Positions 44,505-56,560 of a stretch of 64,000 nt of DNA are shown here, one piece after another (positions within the stretch are counted from its first letter, which is position 1; the number at the start of each line of letters is the position of its first letter). The notes below the pieces were generated by a model. The model saw nothing but the letters and a program-made list of their open reading frames with translations, did no database searches and was not told the origin of the DNA. The stretch covers positions 10,147,001 through 10,211,000 of the forward strand of contig NC_092680.1 of assembly GCF_964355755.1 (NCBI RefSeq), in the 5' to 3' direction. Made by a program: the position numbers and the translations under genes. The stretch comes from Antedon mediterranea (taxonomy: Eukaryota; Echinodermata; Crinoidea; Comatulida; Antedonidae).

Positions 44505-45718
44505 CTAGATTTGAACTCGTCACTACGGACGAGTTAGGTTATCCGCATCGCAAAACCCACGCGCATGACACCTAAGTTAGAATATTGCGCGCAGAAAAAC
44601 GATTATGCCATTGAAAAAATGTTAGTGAGCCCTCTATTTTGTGTCGCGTCTAAGTGTGTACGGTATACACTATATACTGTATACGTACTACATACAGTGC
44701 AGAATAGGTGAAAATAAGTGACTAAAGTTATTGACGCTTTTGAACATGATGACGTCATCACACATTTAAAATTGGTAAATCATACGAAAGATAATTGATT
44801 GACCTAAACAATATATAAAAATGGGGGGAAATGGAATACGGATAAGTGGAGATGCGCTATATTAAATGTGACGAGCTACGAGGAAAGAGACAAAAATCCT
44901 ATATTTTATATTCGAGTGGCCATACGATGACGTCACAATGTCCGGTTAGCCATATTGATGCATGATTTGATATCTGCAACTCATCTTCTACCAGAATATG
45001 TAATTATAAAAAAGTTCACCACGTAGTTTAGAATCTATGACTGTTTAAAAAAAGGCATAATTTTCACAAATTTTTGAACTTTTCCATAAAAAATGCGCGC
45101 AAATTGTTTAATTCTACATGCTCGTATGACGTGATTTTAAGTCGAAATTGATTGAAAATTTATAAATTTACTAGAAAAGGCTGAAAAAACAAAAATCAAG
45201 CAAAAAAAGGATGTTTTTGCCCTACGTGCGCACGCGCGCGTAAAAAAAATGCGCACGCGTGGGAATTTTTGAAATGCTCAAAATGACATGAAACGCGTAG
45301 AAAGTTGATTAGAAATTGATTTTTCACATTTTGAAATTTTAAACGCGCGTGCGCGCGTAACTTTTTGTAAAACATGCTATTTTTAATCCATAGAAAATTT
45401 GCGCATGATATGACTTAAATTTTCACCAAGTTTCAATACAAAATGACTTTTAGTTTTTATTCTATGATCAATCATTGAAATTCACAAAATCGCGCGTAAC
45501 TTACGCTGCGCGACTCGAAATTTGAAAATAAAAGTTTCTTGCACATCTACAGCTACATATCAATCTTATGAAAAAGTTATACAATCATATGTTGCCCAAA
45601 ATTAGAGATATGCGACCAACAAAATTCGTGGAAAGAAAGAAGAAAATAGAAAAAAAAAGAGAAAAAAAAAAAGATCCTGACAATAACAAGAGGTTATCCG
45701 CCAAGTGCGGATAACCAA
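44505..45718 (+). mobile_element. Non-autonomous unit 8
   Basis: Standard unit with two TGACGTCA sites (near 44750 and 44929), A-rich tract and terminal hairpin at 45692-45716. Confidence 0.8.
45692..45716 (+). repeat. 3' terminal hairpin of unit 8
   Basis: Perfect 10-bp stem, CAAGT loop, preceded by GATCCTGACAATAACAAGA. Confidence 0.75.
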
Positions 45719-46856
45719 CTAGATTTGAACTCGTCACTACGGACGAGTTAGGTTATCCGCAGCGCAAAAGCCACGCGCATGACACATAAGTTAGAATATT
45801 GCGTGCAGAAAAACGATTATGCCATTGAAAAAATGTTAGTGTCACGTCAAAGTATATACGGTATACACTATATTCAGTATACGTACTACATACAGTGCAG
45901 AATAGGTGAAAATAAGGGACCCAAGTTATTGACGCTTTTGGACATGATGACGTCATCACAATTTAAAAAATGGTAGATTATGCGAAAGATAATTGATTGG
46001 CCTAGACAATATAACAAAATGGGGGGAAATGGAATACGGATAAGTGGAGATGCGCTCTATCAAATGTGATGAGCTATGAGAAAGAGACAAAAATCCTATA
46101 TTTTATATTCGAGTAGCCATACGATGACGTCACAATGTCCGGTTAGCCAAATCGATGCATGATTCTATATCTACAACTCATCTACATTCAGAATATGTAA
46201 TTTTAAAAAAGTTCACCACGTAGTTTAGAATCTATGACTGTTTAAAAAAAGGCATAATTTTGACAAATTTTTGAACTTTTTCATCAAAAATGCGCGTAAA
46301 TTGTTTAATTCTACGTGCTCGTATGACGTGATTTTAAGTCGAAATTGTTTGAAAGTTGGTAAATTTACTAAAAAAGACAGGAAAAACAAAAATCAAGCAA
46401 AAAAATGATGTATTTGCGCTACGTGCGCACGCGCGCGTAAAAAATTTGCGCACGCGTGGGAATTTTTGAAATGCTCAAAATGACCTGAAACGCGTAGAAA
46501 GTTGATTAGAAATTGATTTTTCACAATTTGAAATTTTAAACGCGCGTGCGCGCGTAACTTTTTGTGCAACCTGCCATTTTTAATCTACAGAAAGTTTGCG
46601 CTTTATATGACTTAAATTTTCACCAAGTTTCAATACAAAATGACTTTTTGTTTTTAATCTATGATCAATAATTGAAATTCATAAAATCGCACGTAACTTA
46701 CGCTGCGCGACACAAAATTTGAAAAAAAAAGTTTCTTGCACATCTACAGATATCGGGCAATCTTTTGACAAAGTTATACAATCTTCTGTTGGCTAGAATT
46801 TGAGATACGCTGCCCACAAAAAATGGGAGAGAAGTGTGGAAAGAAAGAAATAAATA
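45719..46856 (+). mobile_element. Non-autonomous unit 9
   Basis: Standard 1138-bp unit with two TGACGTCA sites. About 20 bp (the CTCTATTTTG segment before GTCACGTC) are deleted. Ends GAAAGAAATAAATA with no 3' hairpin, like units 3 and 10. Confidence 0.75.
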
Positions 46857-48010
46857 CTAGATTTGAACTCGTCACTACGGACGAGTTAGGTTATCCGCAG
46901 CGCAAAGGCCACGTGCACGTCGTACGTTAAAATATTGCGCGCAGAAAAACGATTAAGTAATTGAAACAATTTCAGCGTGCTCTTTATTTTTCGTCACGTC
47001 TGAGTATATACGGTATACGCTATATACTGTATACGTACTACATACAGTGCAGAATAGGTGAAAATAAGTGACCAAAGTTATTGACGCTTTTGAACATGAT
47101 GACGTCATCACAATTTTTAAAATGGTGAATCGTGCGAAAGATAATTGATAGACCTAGACAACATAAAAAAAATGGGGGGAAATGGAATACAAATAAGTGG
47201 AGATGCGCTATATTAAATGTGACGAGCTACGAGGAAAGAGACAAAAATCCTATATTTTATATTCGAGTGGCCATATGATGACGTCACAATGTCCGGTTAG
47301 CCATATTGATGCATGATTTGATATCTGCAACTCATCTACTACCAGAATATGTAATTACAAAAAAGTTCACCACGTAGTTTAGAATTTATGACTGTTTAAA
47401 AAAAGGCATAATTTTGACTAATTTTTGAACTTTTTCATCAAAAATGTGCGTAAATTGTTTAATTCTACGTGCTCGTATGACGTGATTTTAAGTCGAAATT
47501 GTTTGAAAGTTGGTAAATTTTCTAAAAAAGACAGGAAAAACAAAAATCAAGCAAAAAAATGATGTTTTTGCGCTACGTGCGCACGTGCGCGTAAAAAAAT
47601 TGCGCAAGCGTTGGAATTTTTCAAATGCTCAAAATGACATGAAACGCGTAGAAAGTTGATCAGATATTGATTTTTCGCATTTTGAAATTTTAAACGCGCG
47701 TGCGCGCGTAACTTTTAATAAAACATGCCATTTTTAATCCATAGAAAGTTTGCGCATTATATGACTTAAATGTTCACCAAGTTTCAATACAAAATGAATT
47801 TTAGTTTTTAATCTATGATCAATCATTGAAATTCGTAAAATCGCGCGTAACTTACGCTGCGCAACTCGAAATTTGAAAAAAAAAGTTTCTTGCACATCTA
47901 CAGCTACAGGGCAATCTTATGACAAAGTTATACAATCTTATGTTGGCTAGAATTAGAGATACGCTGCCCACAAAAAATGGGAGAGAAGCGTGGAAAGAAA
48001 GAAATAAATA
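46857..48010 (+). mobile_element. Non-autonomous unit 10
   Basis: Standard 1154-bp unit, closely similar to unit 3 (same AAATAAGTGG...GACGAGCTACGAGGAAAG variant). Two TGACGTCA sites; no 3' hairpin. Confidence 0.75.
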
Positions 48011-49217
48011 CTAGATTTGAACTCGTCACTACGTACGAGTTAGGTTATCCGCAGCGCAAAGGCCACGTGCACGTCATACGTTAGAATATTGCGCGCAGAA
48101 AAACGATTATGCCATTTAAAAAATGTTAGTGCGCTCTCAATTTTGCGTCACGTCTGAGTATATACGGTATACACTATAACTGTATACGTACTACTTACAG
48201 TTCAGAATAGGTGAAAATAAGTGACCAAAGTTATTGACGCTTTTGCACATGATGACGTCATAACAATTTTTAAAATGGTGAATCATGCGAAAGATAATTG
48301 ATTGACCTAGACAATATAAAGAAATGGAGGGCAATGGAATACGGATAAGTGGAGATGCGCTCTATTAAATGTGATGAGCTATACGAAAGAGAAAAAAATC
48401 CTATATTTTATATTCGAGTGGCCATACGATGACGTCACAATGTCCTGTTAGCTACATCGATGCATGATTCGATATCTACAACTCATCAACTTTCAGAATG
48501 TGTAATTTTAAAAAAGTTCACCACGTAGTTTAGAATCTATGACTTTTTTTAAAAAGGCATAATTTTCACGAATTTTTTAACTTTTTCATCAAAAACGCGC
48601 GCAAATTATTCAATTCTACGTGCTCGTATGACGTGATTTTAAGTCGAAATTGATTGAAAATTGGTAAATTTACTAGAAAAGGGTGGAAAAACAAAAACCA
48701 AGCAAAAAAAAGATGTTTTTGCTCTACGTGCGCACGCGCGCGTAAGAAAAGTGCGCACGCTTGGGAATTTTTGAAATGCTCAAAATGACCTGAAACGCGT
48801 AGAAAGTTGATTAGAAATTGATTTTTCGCATTTTGAAATTTTAAACGCGCGTGCGCGCGTAACTTTCTATAAAACATGCCATTTTCTCTCCATAGAAAGT
48901 TATCGCATGATATGACTTAAATTTTCACCAAGTCTGAATACAAAATGACTTTTGGTTTTTATTCTATGATCAATCATTGAAATTCATAAAATCACGCGTA
49001 ACTTACGCTGCGCGACTCAAAATTCATAAAAAAAAGTTTCTTGCACATCTACAGCTACAGGGCAATCTTTTGACAAAGTTATACAATCATATGTTGGCCA
49101 GAATTAGAGATACGCTGCGAACAAAATTCGTGGAAAGAAAGAAGAAAATAGAAGAAAAAAGAGAAAAAAAAGATCCTGACAATAACAAGAGGTTATCCGC
49201 CAAGTGCGGATAACCAA
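48011..49217 (+). mobile_element. Non-autonomous unit 11
   Basis: Standard unit; 5' hairpin loop ACTACG with a G-to-T change in the right arm (TACGAGTT). Two TGACGTCA sites. Ends with the terminal hairpin at 49191-49215. Confidence 0.8.
49191..49215 (+). repeat. 3' terminal hairpin of unit 11
   Basis: Perfect 10-bp stem GGTTATCCGC/GCGGATAACC with CAAGT loop. Confidence 0.75.
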
Positions 49218-50381
49218 CTAGATTTGAACTCGTCACTACGGACGAGTTAGGTTATCCGCATCGCAAAACCCACGCGCATGACACCTAAGTTAGAATATTG
49301 CGCGCAGAAAAACGATTATGCCATTGAAAAAATGTTAGTGAGCCCTCTATTTTGTGTCGCGTCTAAGTGTGTACGGTATACACTATATACTGTATACGTA
49401 CTACATACAGTGCAGAATAGGTGAAAATAAGTGACCAAAGTTATTGACGCATTTGAACATGATGACGTCATCACAATTTTAAAAATGGTGAATCATGCGA
49501 AAGATAATTGATTGATCTAGACAATATAAAAAAATTGAGTGAAATGGAATACAGATAAGTGGAGATGCGCTCTATTAAATTTGACGAGCTATGACAAAAG
49601 AGAAAAAAATCCTATATTTTATATTCGGGTGGCCATACGATGATGTCACAATGTCCGGTTAGCCATATCAATGCATGATTCGAGAAAAACAACTCATCTA
49701 CTTCCAGAATATGTAATTTTAAAAAAGTTCACCACGTAGTTTAGAATTTATGACTGTTTAAAAAAAGGTCTAATTTTGACGATTTTTTGAAGTTTTTCAT
49801 CAAAAACACGCGCAAATTATCCAATTCTACGTGCTCGTGTGACGTGATTTTCAGTCGAAATTGATTGAAAATTCATAAATTTACTAGAAAAGGCTGAAAA
49901 AACAAAAATCAAGCAAAAAAAGATGTTTTTGCGCTACGTGCGCACGCGCGCGTAAAAAAATTGCGCACGCGTGGGAATTTTTGAAATGCTCAAAATGACA
50001 TGAAACGCATAGAAAGTTGATTAGAAATTGATTTTTCGCATTTTGAAATTTCAAACGCGCATGCGCGCGTAACTTTTTGTGAAACATGCCATTTTTAATC
50101 CATAAAAAGTTTGCGCATGATCTCACTTAAATTTTCACAAAGTTTCAATACAAAACAACTTTTAGTTTTTATTCTATGATCAATCATTGAAATTCATGAA
50201 ATCGCGCGTAACTTACACTGCGCAACTCCAAAATCGTCCAAAAGCTTGGCTGCACATCTACAGCTATAGGTCAACCTTATGACAAAGTTATACAATCTTA
50301 TGTTGGCCACAAGATAGAGATGTGCTGCGAACAAAATTCGGGGAAAGAAAGAAGAATAACATAGAAAAAAAAAAAAAAAAA
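49218..50381 (+). mobile_element. Non-autonomous unit 12 (twin of unit 13)
   Basis: 1164-bp unit that appears identical base for base, by eye, to the following unit. The second CRE is mutated to TGATGTCA in both. Ends in a run of A and no hairpin. Confidence 0.8.
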
Positions 50382-51528
50382 CTAGATTTGAACTCGTCAC
50401 TACGGACGAGTTAGGTTATCCGCATCGCAAAACCCACGCGCATGACACCTAAGTTAGAATATTGCGCGCAGAAAAACGATTATGCCATTGAAAAAATGTT
50501 AGTGAGCCCTCTATTTTGTGTCGCGTCTAAGTGTGTACGGTATACACTATATACTGTATACGTACTACATACAGTGCAGAATAGGTGAAAATAAGTGACC
50601 AAAGTTATTGACGCATTTGAACATGATGACGTCATCACAATTTTAAAAATGGTGAATCATGCGAAAGATAATTGATTGATCTAGACAATATAAAAAAATT
50701 GAGTGAAATGGAATACAGATAAGTGGAGATGCGCTCTATTAAATTTGACGAGCTATGACAAAAGAGAAAAAAATCCTATATTTTATATTCGGGTGGCCAT
50801 ACGATGATGTCACAATGTCCGGTTAGCCATATCAATGCATGATTCGAGAAAAACAACTCATCTACTTCCAGAATATGTAATTTTAAAAAAGTTCACCACG
50901 TAGTTTAGAATTTATGACTGTTTAAAAAAAGGTCTAATTTTGACGATTTTTTGAAGTTTTTCATCAAAAACACGCGCAAATTATCCAATTCTACGTGCTC
51001 GTGTGACGTGATTTTCAGTCGAAATTGATTGAAAATTCATAAATTTACTAGAAAAGGCTGAAAAAACAAAAATCAAGCAAAAAAAGATGTTTTTGCGCTA
51101 CGTGCGCACGCGCGCGTAAAAAAATTGCGCACGCGTGGGAATTTTTGAAATGCTCAAAATGACATGAAACGCATAGAAAGTTGATTAGAAATTGATTTTT
51201 CGCATTTTGAAATTTCAAACGCGCATGCGCGCGTAACTTTTTGTGAAACATGCCATTTTTAATCCATAAAAAGTTTGCGCATGATCTCACTTAAATTTTC
51301 ACAAAGTTTCAATACAAAACAACTTTTAGTTTTTATTCTATGATCAATCATTGAAATTCATGAAATCGCGCGTAACTTACACTGCGCAACTCCAAAATCG
51401 TCCAAAAGCTTGGCTGCACATCTACAGCTATAGGTCAACCTTATGACAAAGTTATACAATCTTATGTTGGCCACAAGATAGAGATGTGCTGCGAACAAAA
51501 TTCGGGGAAAGAAAGAAGAATAACATAG

Positions 51529-51562
<34 letters not shown>

Positions 51563-51579
51563 TCCTGACAATAACAAGG

Positions 51580-51604
51580 GGTTATCCGCCAAGTGCGGAT
51601 AACC
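51580..51604 (+). repeat. 3' terminal hairpin, first of the final pair
   Basis: Perfect stem and CAAGT loop after a 30-base A run and GATCCTGAC. Confidence 0.75.
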
Positions 51605-51640
51605 AAAAAGAAAAAAAAAAAGATCCTGACAATAACAAGG

Positions 51641-51665
51641 GGTTATCCGCCAAGTGCGGATAACC
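51641..51665 (+). repeat. 3' terminal hairpin, last base of the array
   Basis: Same hairpin 61 bp after the previous one; AATTATAATATTCC follows and belongs to the unique flank. Confidence 0.75.
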
Positions 51666-51667
51666 AA

Positions 51668-54600
51668 TTATAATATTCCATATAAGTAAAATATAACAAT
51701 AGGCCTAATTTAAATTGACGTTTCAAAATCAGGTGTGCATCGTTCCGTGGTTACGTCATTCCGTTCTTTTCGTACTTATTGTTTCTGACGGCGGATTATG
51801 TTTTTAGAGCCATAATAAATCAATAACATCTTGACATTTTGTGCTTATATGTTAAAAACAACAATAGCGAATGTTTGTTACCATCCTCAATTTATATATT
51901 TCTATAATAATCGACTTGCTTCTTTTTTTTAGGCCTACATGATTTTATATTTTCAGCATTATTTTTAGAACTCAATTGGGCACACCTTCAAGACCCAACA
52001 AAGTTTGAATATAGATGTCCCCTGAATTGGGCTTAGCTCTTAAAACAAAGATATTTCCCATCATTCGTTTCATTGGAAAGTATCTCTTTATAAGGTGTAA
52101 CTGAATAAGGAGGAGTTTTACTATATTTCATTTGGTAAAATTTATTTTTACAATTTAGAAAATAAATTAATAAATTCCGTACTGTTGTAACGTATATTTT
52201 CAGACAATAATTTACGCTAGTAATTGTGGGCGTATATTGTTATTTTTTGTTGATTTGTTAATGCATAATTATTTTTTTTAATATGTAAATTATTCATAAT
52301 AAAAATAACTAAACATTCCAACGATTAATTATATTGATGATGGTGATGGTACACACCAGGCCTACTACATAGAGTATATGTACAAAAGCAGCATTAGCTG
52401 GGCACATTCTACATGGATTACCGCCTTACAGCCTGCCCCTCATCCACATCCCCGGCCTCTTCTTAAAAGACCCGATCTTCAAAGTTAGCTTAACTATATG
52501 TACAATAGATCCAACATGTCATTATCACCGTTTTATTCAAATTGACAGAAACTTAGGATGTCTGTAATAATAGTATGGTCTTAGTTCTGACAGATAAAGG
52601 ATCAACGGCTTTAGTTTATATCTAAATGACGTTGTACTCCCTATTTTTATTTATGATATAAATACTGGAATATCTTGTTATATTATTATGTAGCACGCGT
52701 TTATTCAGATAACCACAGCATGCTCAAAAGAGCAACGGCATATGTAATACGGTAATCGTTTTGTGCGTTTTTTTATAGTCAGAAACGTATTGAAAATTAA
52801 GAGTATTAATCATTAATTTGATCATAATCAAACAAAAATCCTCAACCACAAATTAACCGATAACAATTAAACGATAATTAACGGATAAACTGCCTGTGGG
52901 TAACCGATTCCACTCGGGAAAAATTAATCGATAATTATCTCATTCAAATCGAATTATCGGATAAATGTGATAATTTTTTAATTGTTGCGTTGTGATTGGC
53001 CATCTGGTTTGGTTATACGTATCTTTTCGCGTAGCTGAATGAGTATGCGTGAATATAATAGATAAGATGTCACATCTTATCTATTGTGAAGCAGGCAGGA
53101 GGGGGAGGGAGCGTTTAAACATTACCTGCTGACACACCGACATCATCAATTTAATATCAACATACTCCTGTATGTTTATTAATGACAAATTGATGGTAAA
53201 CAGATTGTTTCACTTCTTCTTGATTGATTCTCTTTAAAAATACTTCCTGGTCACGTGACTGGTTATGTGGTCGTGGGTTCATGTCAAAAGATGGGATCAC
53301 GTTTGATGTCACTTTAGTGTAGTAGCACATGTGATTAACCTATAACATGGTATTTAAATTGCTTTGAGCATAAATTCATTTATCACAAATATTATCAACA
53401 GGTGTGCTATTATTATCAAAAAGTTCTCTGTTTGCTAGAGCATAGTGCAATTAAATTACATATTTCATTGTAAATATTTATAGCCTATGTTTGTTGTTAA
53501 ATAATAATAATATCATTGTGGAACTAATTTGATGTATTTAAACGTTACAACCATCAAGACTATTTTTTTTCTATTTATTCGTTTTCGTAACGAAATCGAG
53601 AGTTTCTACTTTCAGAAGCAACAAAGCAAGCTCTACCAGGTAGCTTGAACTACAAAATGAGCAATACATGTGCTACAGCCGTGTAAATAAAACATTTAGA
53701 AATTGTCTTAAGTTATACATTTATTGACAAATTACCTACTGTCGACGTCAAATATTTGATAATGTCGAATAAGCCTATTCAATTATAATACATTGTGAAA
53801 TCAACTATAGGCATAACACTTTACTTTTTAATCTAGTCATACATAAACCAAAATAAGTTATTTCTTTACACACAGCAGTCAATGTCAAAATTTCAATCGA
53901 TATTGTTTTACCGATGATCAAGGTAAATTCAGCATGTCATGTTGTTTTGAATACAACAGTGAGACTATTAAAATAAAAAGTATTACTATATGTTTCTATA
54001 TAACCCACCCTATCCATCTTCGTTGTAGGCCTAAAGTTTGTTATTGGGTGCAATCACAAAAAAGTTTCACAGGATAAGAACATTTCTGCCGTAATGTAAT
54101 TTTAAATGACAATCTAGGCTACCGGTTGACAACTGTTTTCGGTCACGTGGTCGTAGATGCGTCCGTTTTAGAACCAATGCTGTTAAAATATGGTTCTCAG
54201 TCAAGTTACTTCAGTCCGTTCCTTTAACCTAACCCATAATACGGGCACGGGTATTACGGAATTTGAGTAAGTATTGTCCTATGTGGCGATACAGCATCGA
54301 TACTCGGGTGGCGTAACTGTACTGAATAAGACCCATTTCGAGTTAAACACACTGTACCTACAATGGCGCATATCATGACACAGTGAAAAAAGGAACCCGA
54401 GTTACAAAAGCAAGTGGATGTAGGAGGATTGGGTAAGTAATATAAAATATATAGTTTAGTATCTTTATTTAGGGCTCCTATTTAAAACTATTTTTTTTTG
54501 CAGAACCTTATCTTACATATTCTTAGCAAAATTATTTTGAGAGGAAACTGAATCAATTTGAAATGTTTTTACATGTTTTTTTTTTTCTATACTTCACATC

Positions 54601-54893
54601 AGATAATTACCATCTACTGGAATCTGAAGATGATGTTATAAACCATTTCAGACGTACTTGTATCCAACATATAATGTTGTGTTTCATTTGTTGTCTAATT
54701 AAAAATCGTTAGCCTCTGTAAAGTGGAAAAGCCATGTAAAGACGATTCTTCAACGATTAATGTCTAGTGCACTATTTATCAATACGATGATACACAGCAC
54801 TGTGCGTGCTTCACCGATACTATTTTAAAGTAGGCACATTTGTTGCTTTTCACAATATAACAGAATTTCGAGAAAAAAATTTCCAAAAATATT
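51668..54893. other. Intergenic right flank, no gene seen
   Basis: AT-rich with scattered AGGCCTA octamers. A patch of CGATAA/TTATCG strings occurs at about 52855-52985, perhaps an old transposon remnant. A minus-strand AATAAA (TTTATT at 54464-54469) is a possible poly(A) signal for the GPCR gene that ends at 54894. Confidence 0.5.
53057..53085. repeat. Inverted repeat with two facing GATA motifs
   Basis: AATAGATAAGATG, spacer TCA, CATCTTATCTATT: perfect 13-base arms. Each arm contains AGATAAG, a GATA-factor consensus, so it can be read as a paired binding site or a small hairpin. Confidence 0.8.
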
Positions 54894-55339
54894 TCAGTCC
54901 TCTTCCGTTCTAGTATTTTGTGATTGTTCGCCGATTTGTAACATTTCACTTCCTCCTGACATGCCGCGCATCGTCATCGCCGTCGCCATGGTCGATTGCG
55001 TCGTTATTTTCGCTCGATGTCCTCGGCGTCTCATACACAAGCAGCATCTTCGAAATTCACGCGAAAATTTTATGCTGAATAAGCCGTAAATAAGCGGGTC
55101 CATACACGTGTTTAGTACGGCAAAACTAAACAGGGTTTGTTCCGTTAGCCATGTCATGTTGGACTCGTTCCGTTTCAGTTCTACGGTGGTAGTGGCAACA
55201 AAGTACGGCGTCCAGTTAATAATAAATGCAACCACGATGGCAGCGGTTAGTTTGACAGCTTTCACTCGAGCTTTTGGTATGTTGTTTGTTCCAGAGCGTC
55301 GTAATGTTACATACGTTTTCTTACCGCCATTTAATTGCG
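54894..55339 (-). CDS. GnRH/corazonin-family GPCR, exon 3 (C-terminal)
   Basis: Encodes residues 229-376 with the stop at 54894-54896. The acceptor TTTATTTCAG precedes the exon on the minus strand and completes a split codon from exon 2. Visible: end of intracellular loop 3 (KARVKAVKLTAA), TM6 with NWTP in place of the usual CWxP, an N-glycosylation sequon before TM7, TM7 with DPLIYG (the D/NPxxY motif, in the D form typical of GnRH receptors), and a basic tail with RRCCLC, likely palmitoylated. Confidence 0.88.
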
Positions 55340-55458
55340 CTGAAATAAAGCAAAGTATACAATCATTAGTTAATTAAATAAACTCGAAAATATTGTGAAT
55401 AAACTGATTATGATATCATGATCAGTTATCTGAATGTGAACCTATATCTACTACTTAC

Positions 55459-55666
55459 GATTGGATTGAAACGTTTTCTTGTAGATCTTCACAACAATTC
55501 CTACGTAGCAGGATACGATGATAATCAACGGCAACAGGTAACTGAGAACTAATGTCGTGAAGTGATGAACGAGCGCCCACCTTGGATGCGCATCAACAAA
55601 ATTATAACTGGCACATCGCACGTATGTTGGGTCATAATAGTTTACTAACTCCTCGAATATGAAATA
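55459..55666 (-). CDS. GnRH/corazonin-family GPCR, exon 2
   Basis: Acceptor CTGTTATAG and donor GTAAGTAG on the minus strand; 208 bp, phase 0 in and phase 1 out. Encodes the end of TM4 and extracellular loop 2, including C177, the expected disulfide partner of C99. TM5 (LVLSYLLPLIIIVSCYVGIVV) and the start of intracellular loop 3 follow. Confidence 0.88.
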
Positions 55667-56064
55667 CTATAACAGAAAGAATAATTATGATAAATAATTG
55701 TGATGTTAATACTGTAGTCCTCTCACCAATCCTAGCCATCATTATGACCTTAGTGACAAACTTCACAAAAGTTCCCGGATTAAACAATTCAAACTAAACC
55801 ACTAGATAAAATGTGTAGACGTATTCATTTATAAATGAATACCTATAGGCGGATTCAGAAGTGGCGGTGAGAGTCGGCCTGGCCCCTCCTAGATTCCGAA
55901 GTAACAAATGCACAAGATAGAACATTTTGTTAGGTTCAGTACTTATATTACAATATTTAGACCCTGCAAAACATGGGGTGATTAAAATAGCTTAAAACCT
56001 TCCAAGTTGCATTCATTTTTATATACCCATGTGTATGTCTTTGTTATGATTCACCAGAACTTAC

Positions 56065-56560
56065 ATTTGGTAGGCTAACAATAAAACTTAAAGCCCAGGC
56101 AACTTGGAGCATGATGCGGCATCGTGTATCTGCTTTCTGGACGCTCAGCGGCGTAATAATCGCCGCGTAACGGTCAAAACTAATAACAATAATGATGAAA
56201 GAGTTTGAGTAGAGCGCCATGTTTGACAAGTACTTTAGGATCTTGCAACCGAACATTCCGCCGTACCAAACGATAGTAAATGTGTAGATAACGTCTTGTG
56301 GGATGATAATTAACGTAACAAGCAAGTCGGCGACACATAGGTGCATTATCAATAAATTAACTCGTGATTTCCGCTGTTGGCGATTCCGGAATAACGTCAC
56401 TAGTATCGTTATATTTCCGATCATAGATATAACGAAAATTATGATAAGTGGAACAATTTTCGCAATATCATCATTTGTAAAATTTCTTGGAACGGTGTAA
56501 TTTTCATAGTCATAATATGAAGTATTCCCGTCATCCTCCATTGTGTCCAATAAATCGGCC
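56065..56560 (-). CDS. GnRH/corazonin/AKH-type receptor, exon 1 (coding from 56541)
   Basis: N-terminal coding exon of a seven-transmembrane peptide-hormone receptor acting at the plasma membrane through G proteins. The three exons (introns 55340-55458 and 55667-56064) join in frame to 376 aa. Start: ATG at 56541-56539; a poly-pyrimidine TTTTTTCAG acceptor ends at 56561, so an upstream 5' UTR exon is expected but not located. Donor GTAAGT follows codon 159. Visible: sequons at N6, N14 and N20; TM1 with GN; TM2 with HLCVADLL (D72); C99 at the top of TM3; DRY at 123-125; then IITPL. The TM2-TM3 stretch with IPQDVIY and VWYGG closely follows GnRH and corazonin receptors. The subfamily (GnRH versus corazonin/AKH) cannot be settled by eye. 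Confidence 0.88.

Larger units (their letters stand above)
1721..51667 (+). mobile_element. Head-to-tail Helentron array (2 autonomous copies, 13 short units)
   Basis: Nearly 50 kb of one transposon family in one orientation. Unit starts are marked by CTAGATTTGAAC followed by a hairpin (AACTCGTC, six-base loop, GACGAGTT). They lie at 1722, 2931, 4446, 5599, 6806, 24071, 25234, 44505, 45719, 46857, 48011, 49218 and 50382, with degenerate starts near 22921 and 43253. Starts at 6806 and 25234 lead into the giant-ORF copies; the others lead into 1.1-1.5 kb units without a gene. Some units end in the hairpin GGTTATCCGC-CAAGT-GCGGATAACC. The left flank ends ...AAATCA and the right flank begins AATTATAA, so the array may sit between two A residues. 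Helentrons are rolling-circle elements with Rep, helicase and EEP domains, known to give short non-autonomous, sometimes tandem, derivatives. The array reading is direct from sequence; the mechanism is inferred. Confidence 0.85.
50382..51667 (+). mobile_element. Non-autonomous unit 13, end of array, doubled 3' hairpin
   Basis: Starts exactly 1164 bp after unit 12 with the same sequence. It then has about 30 A residues and two terminal hairpins (51580-51604 and 51641-51665), separated by an A-rich spacer with GATCCTGAC. The unique right flank begins at about 51666. Confidence 0.8.

Noticed and set aside
48566-48877. Minus-strand open frames of 60-103 codons recurring in many units (for example 6155-6346, 49884-50126, 51048-51290)
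   Set aside because: They follow the unit sequence and are broken by stops in most units. No motif is present, and low-complexity Phe/Leu runs come from A-rich tracts. Better explained as chance frames in a repeated sequence.
51535-51560. Long A runs at unit ends as evidence of retrotransposition
   Set aside because: The A tracts are internal, followed by GATCCTGAC and the terminal hairpin in complete units. The autonomous partner is a Rep/helicase element with no reverse transcriptase.
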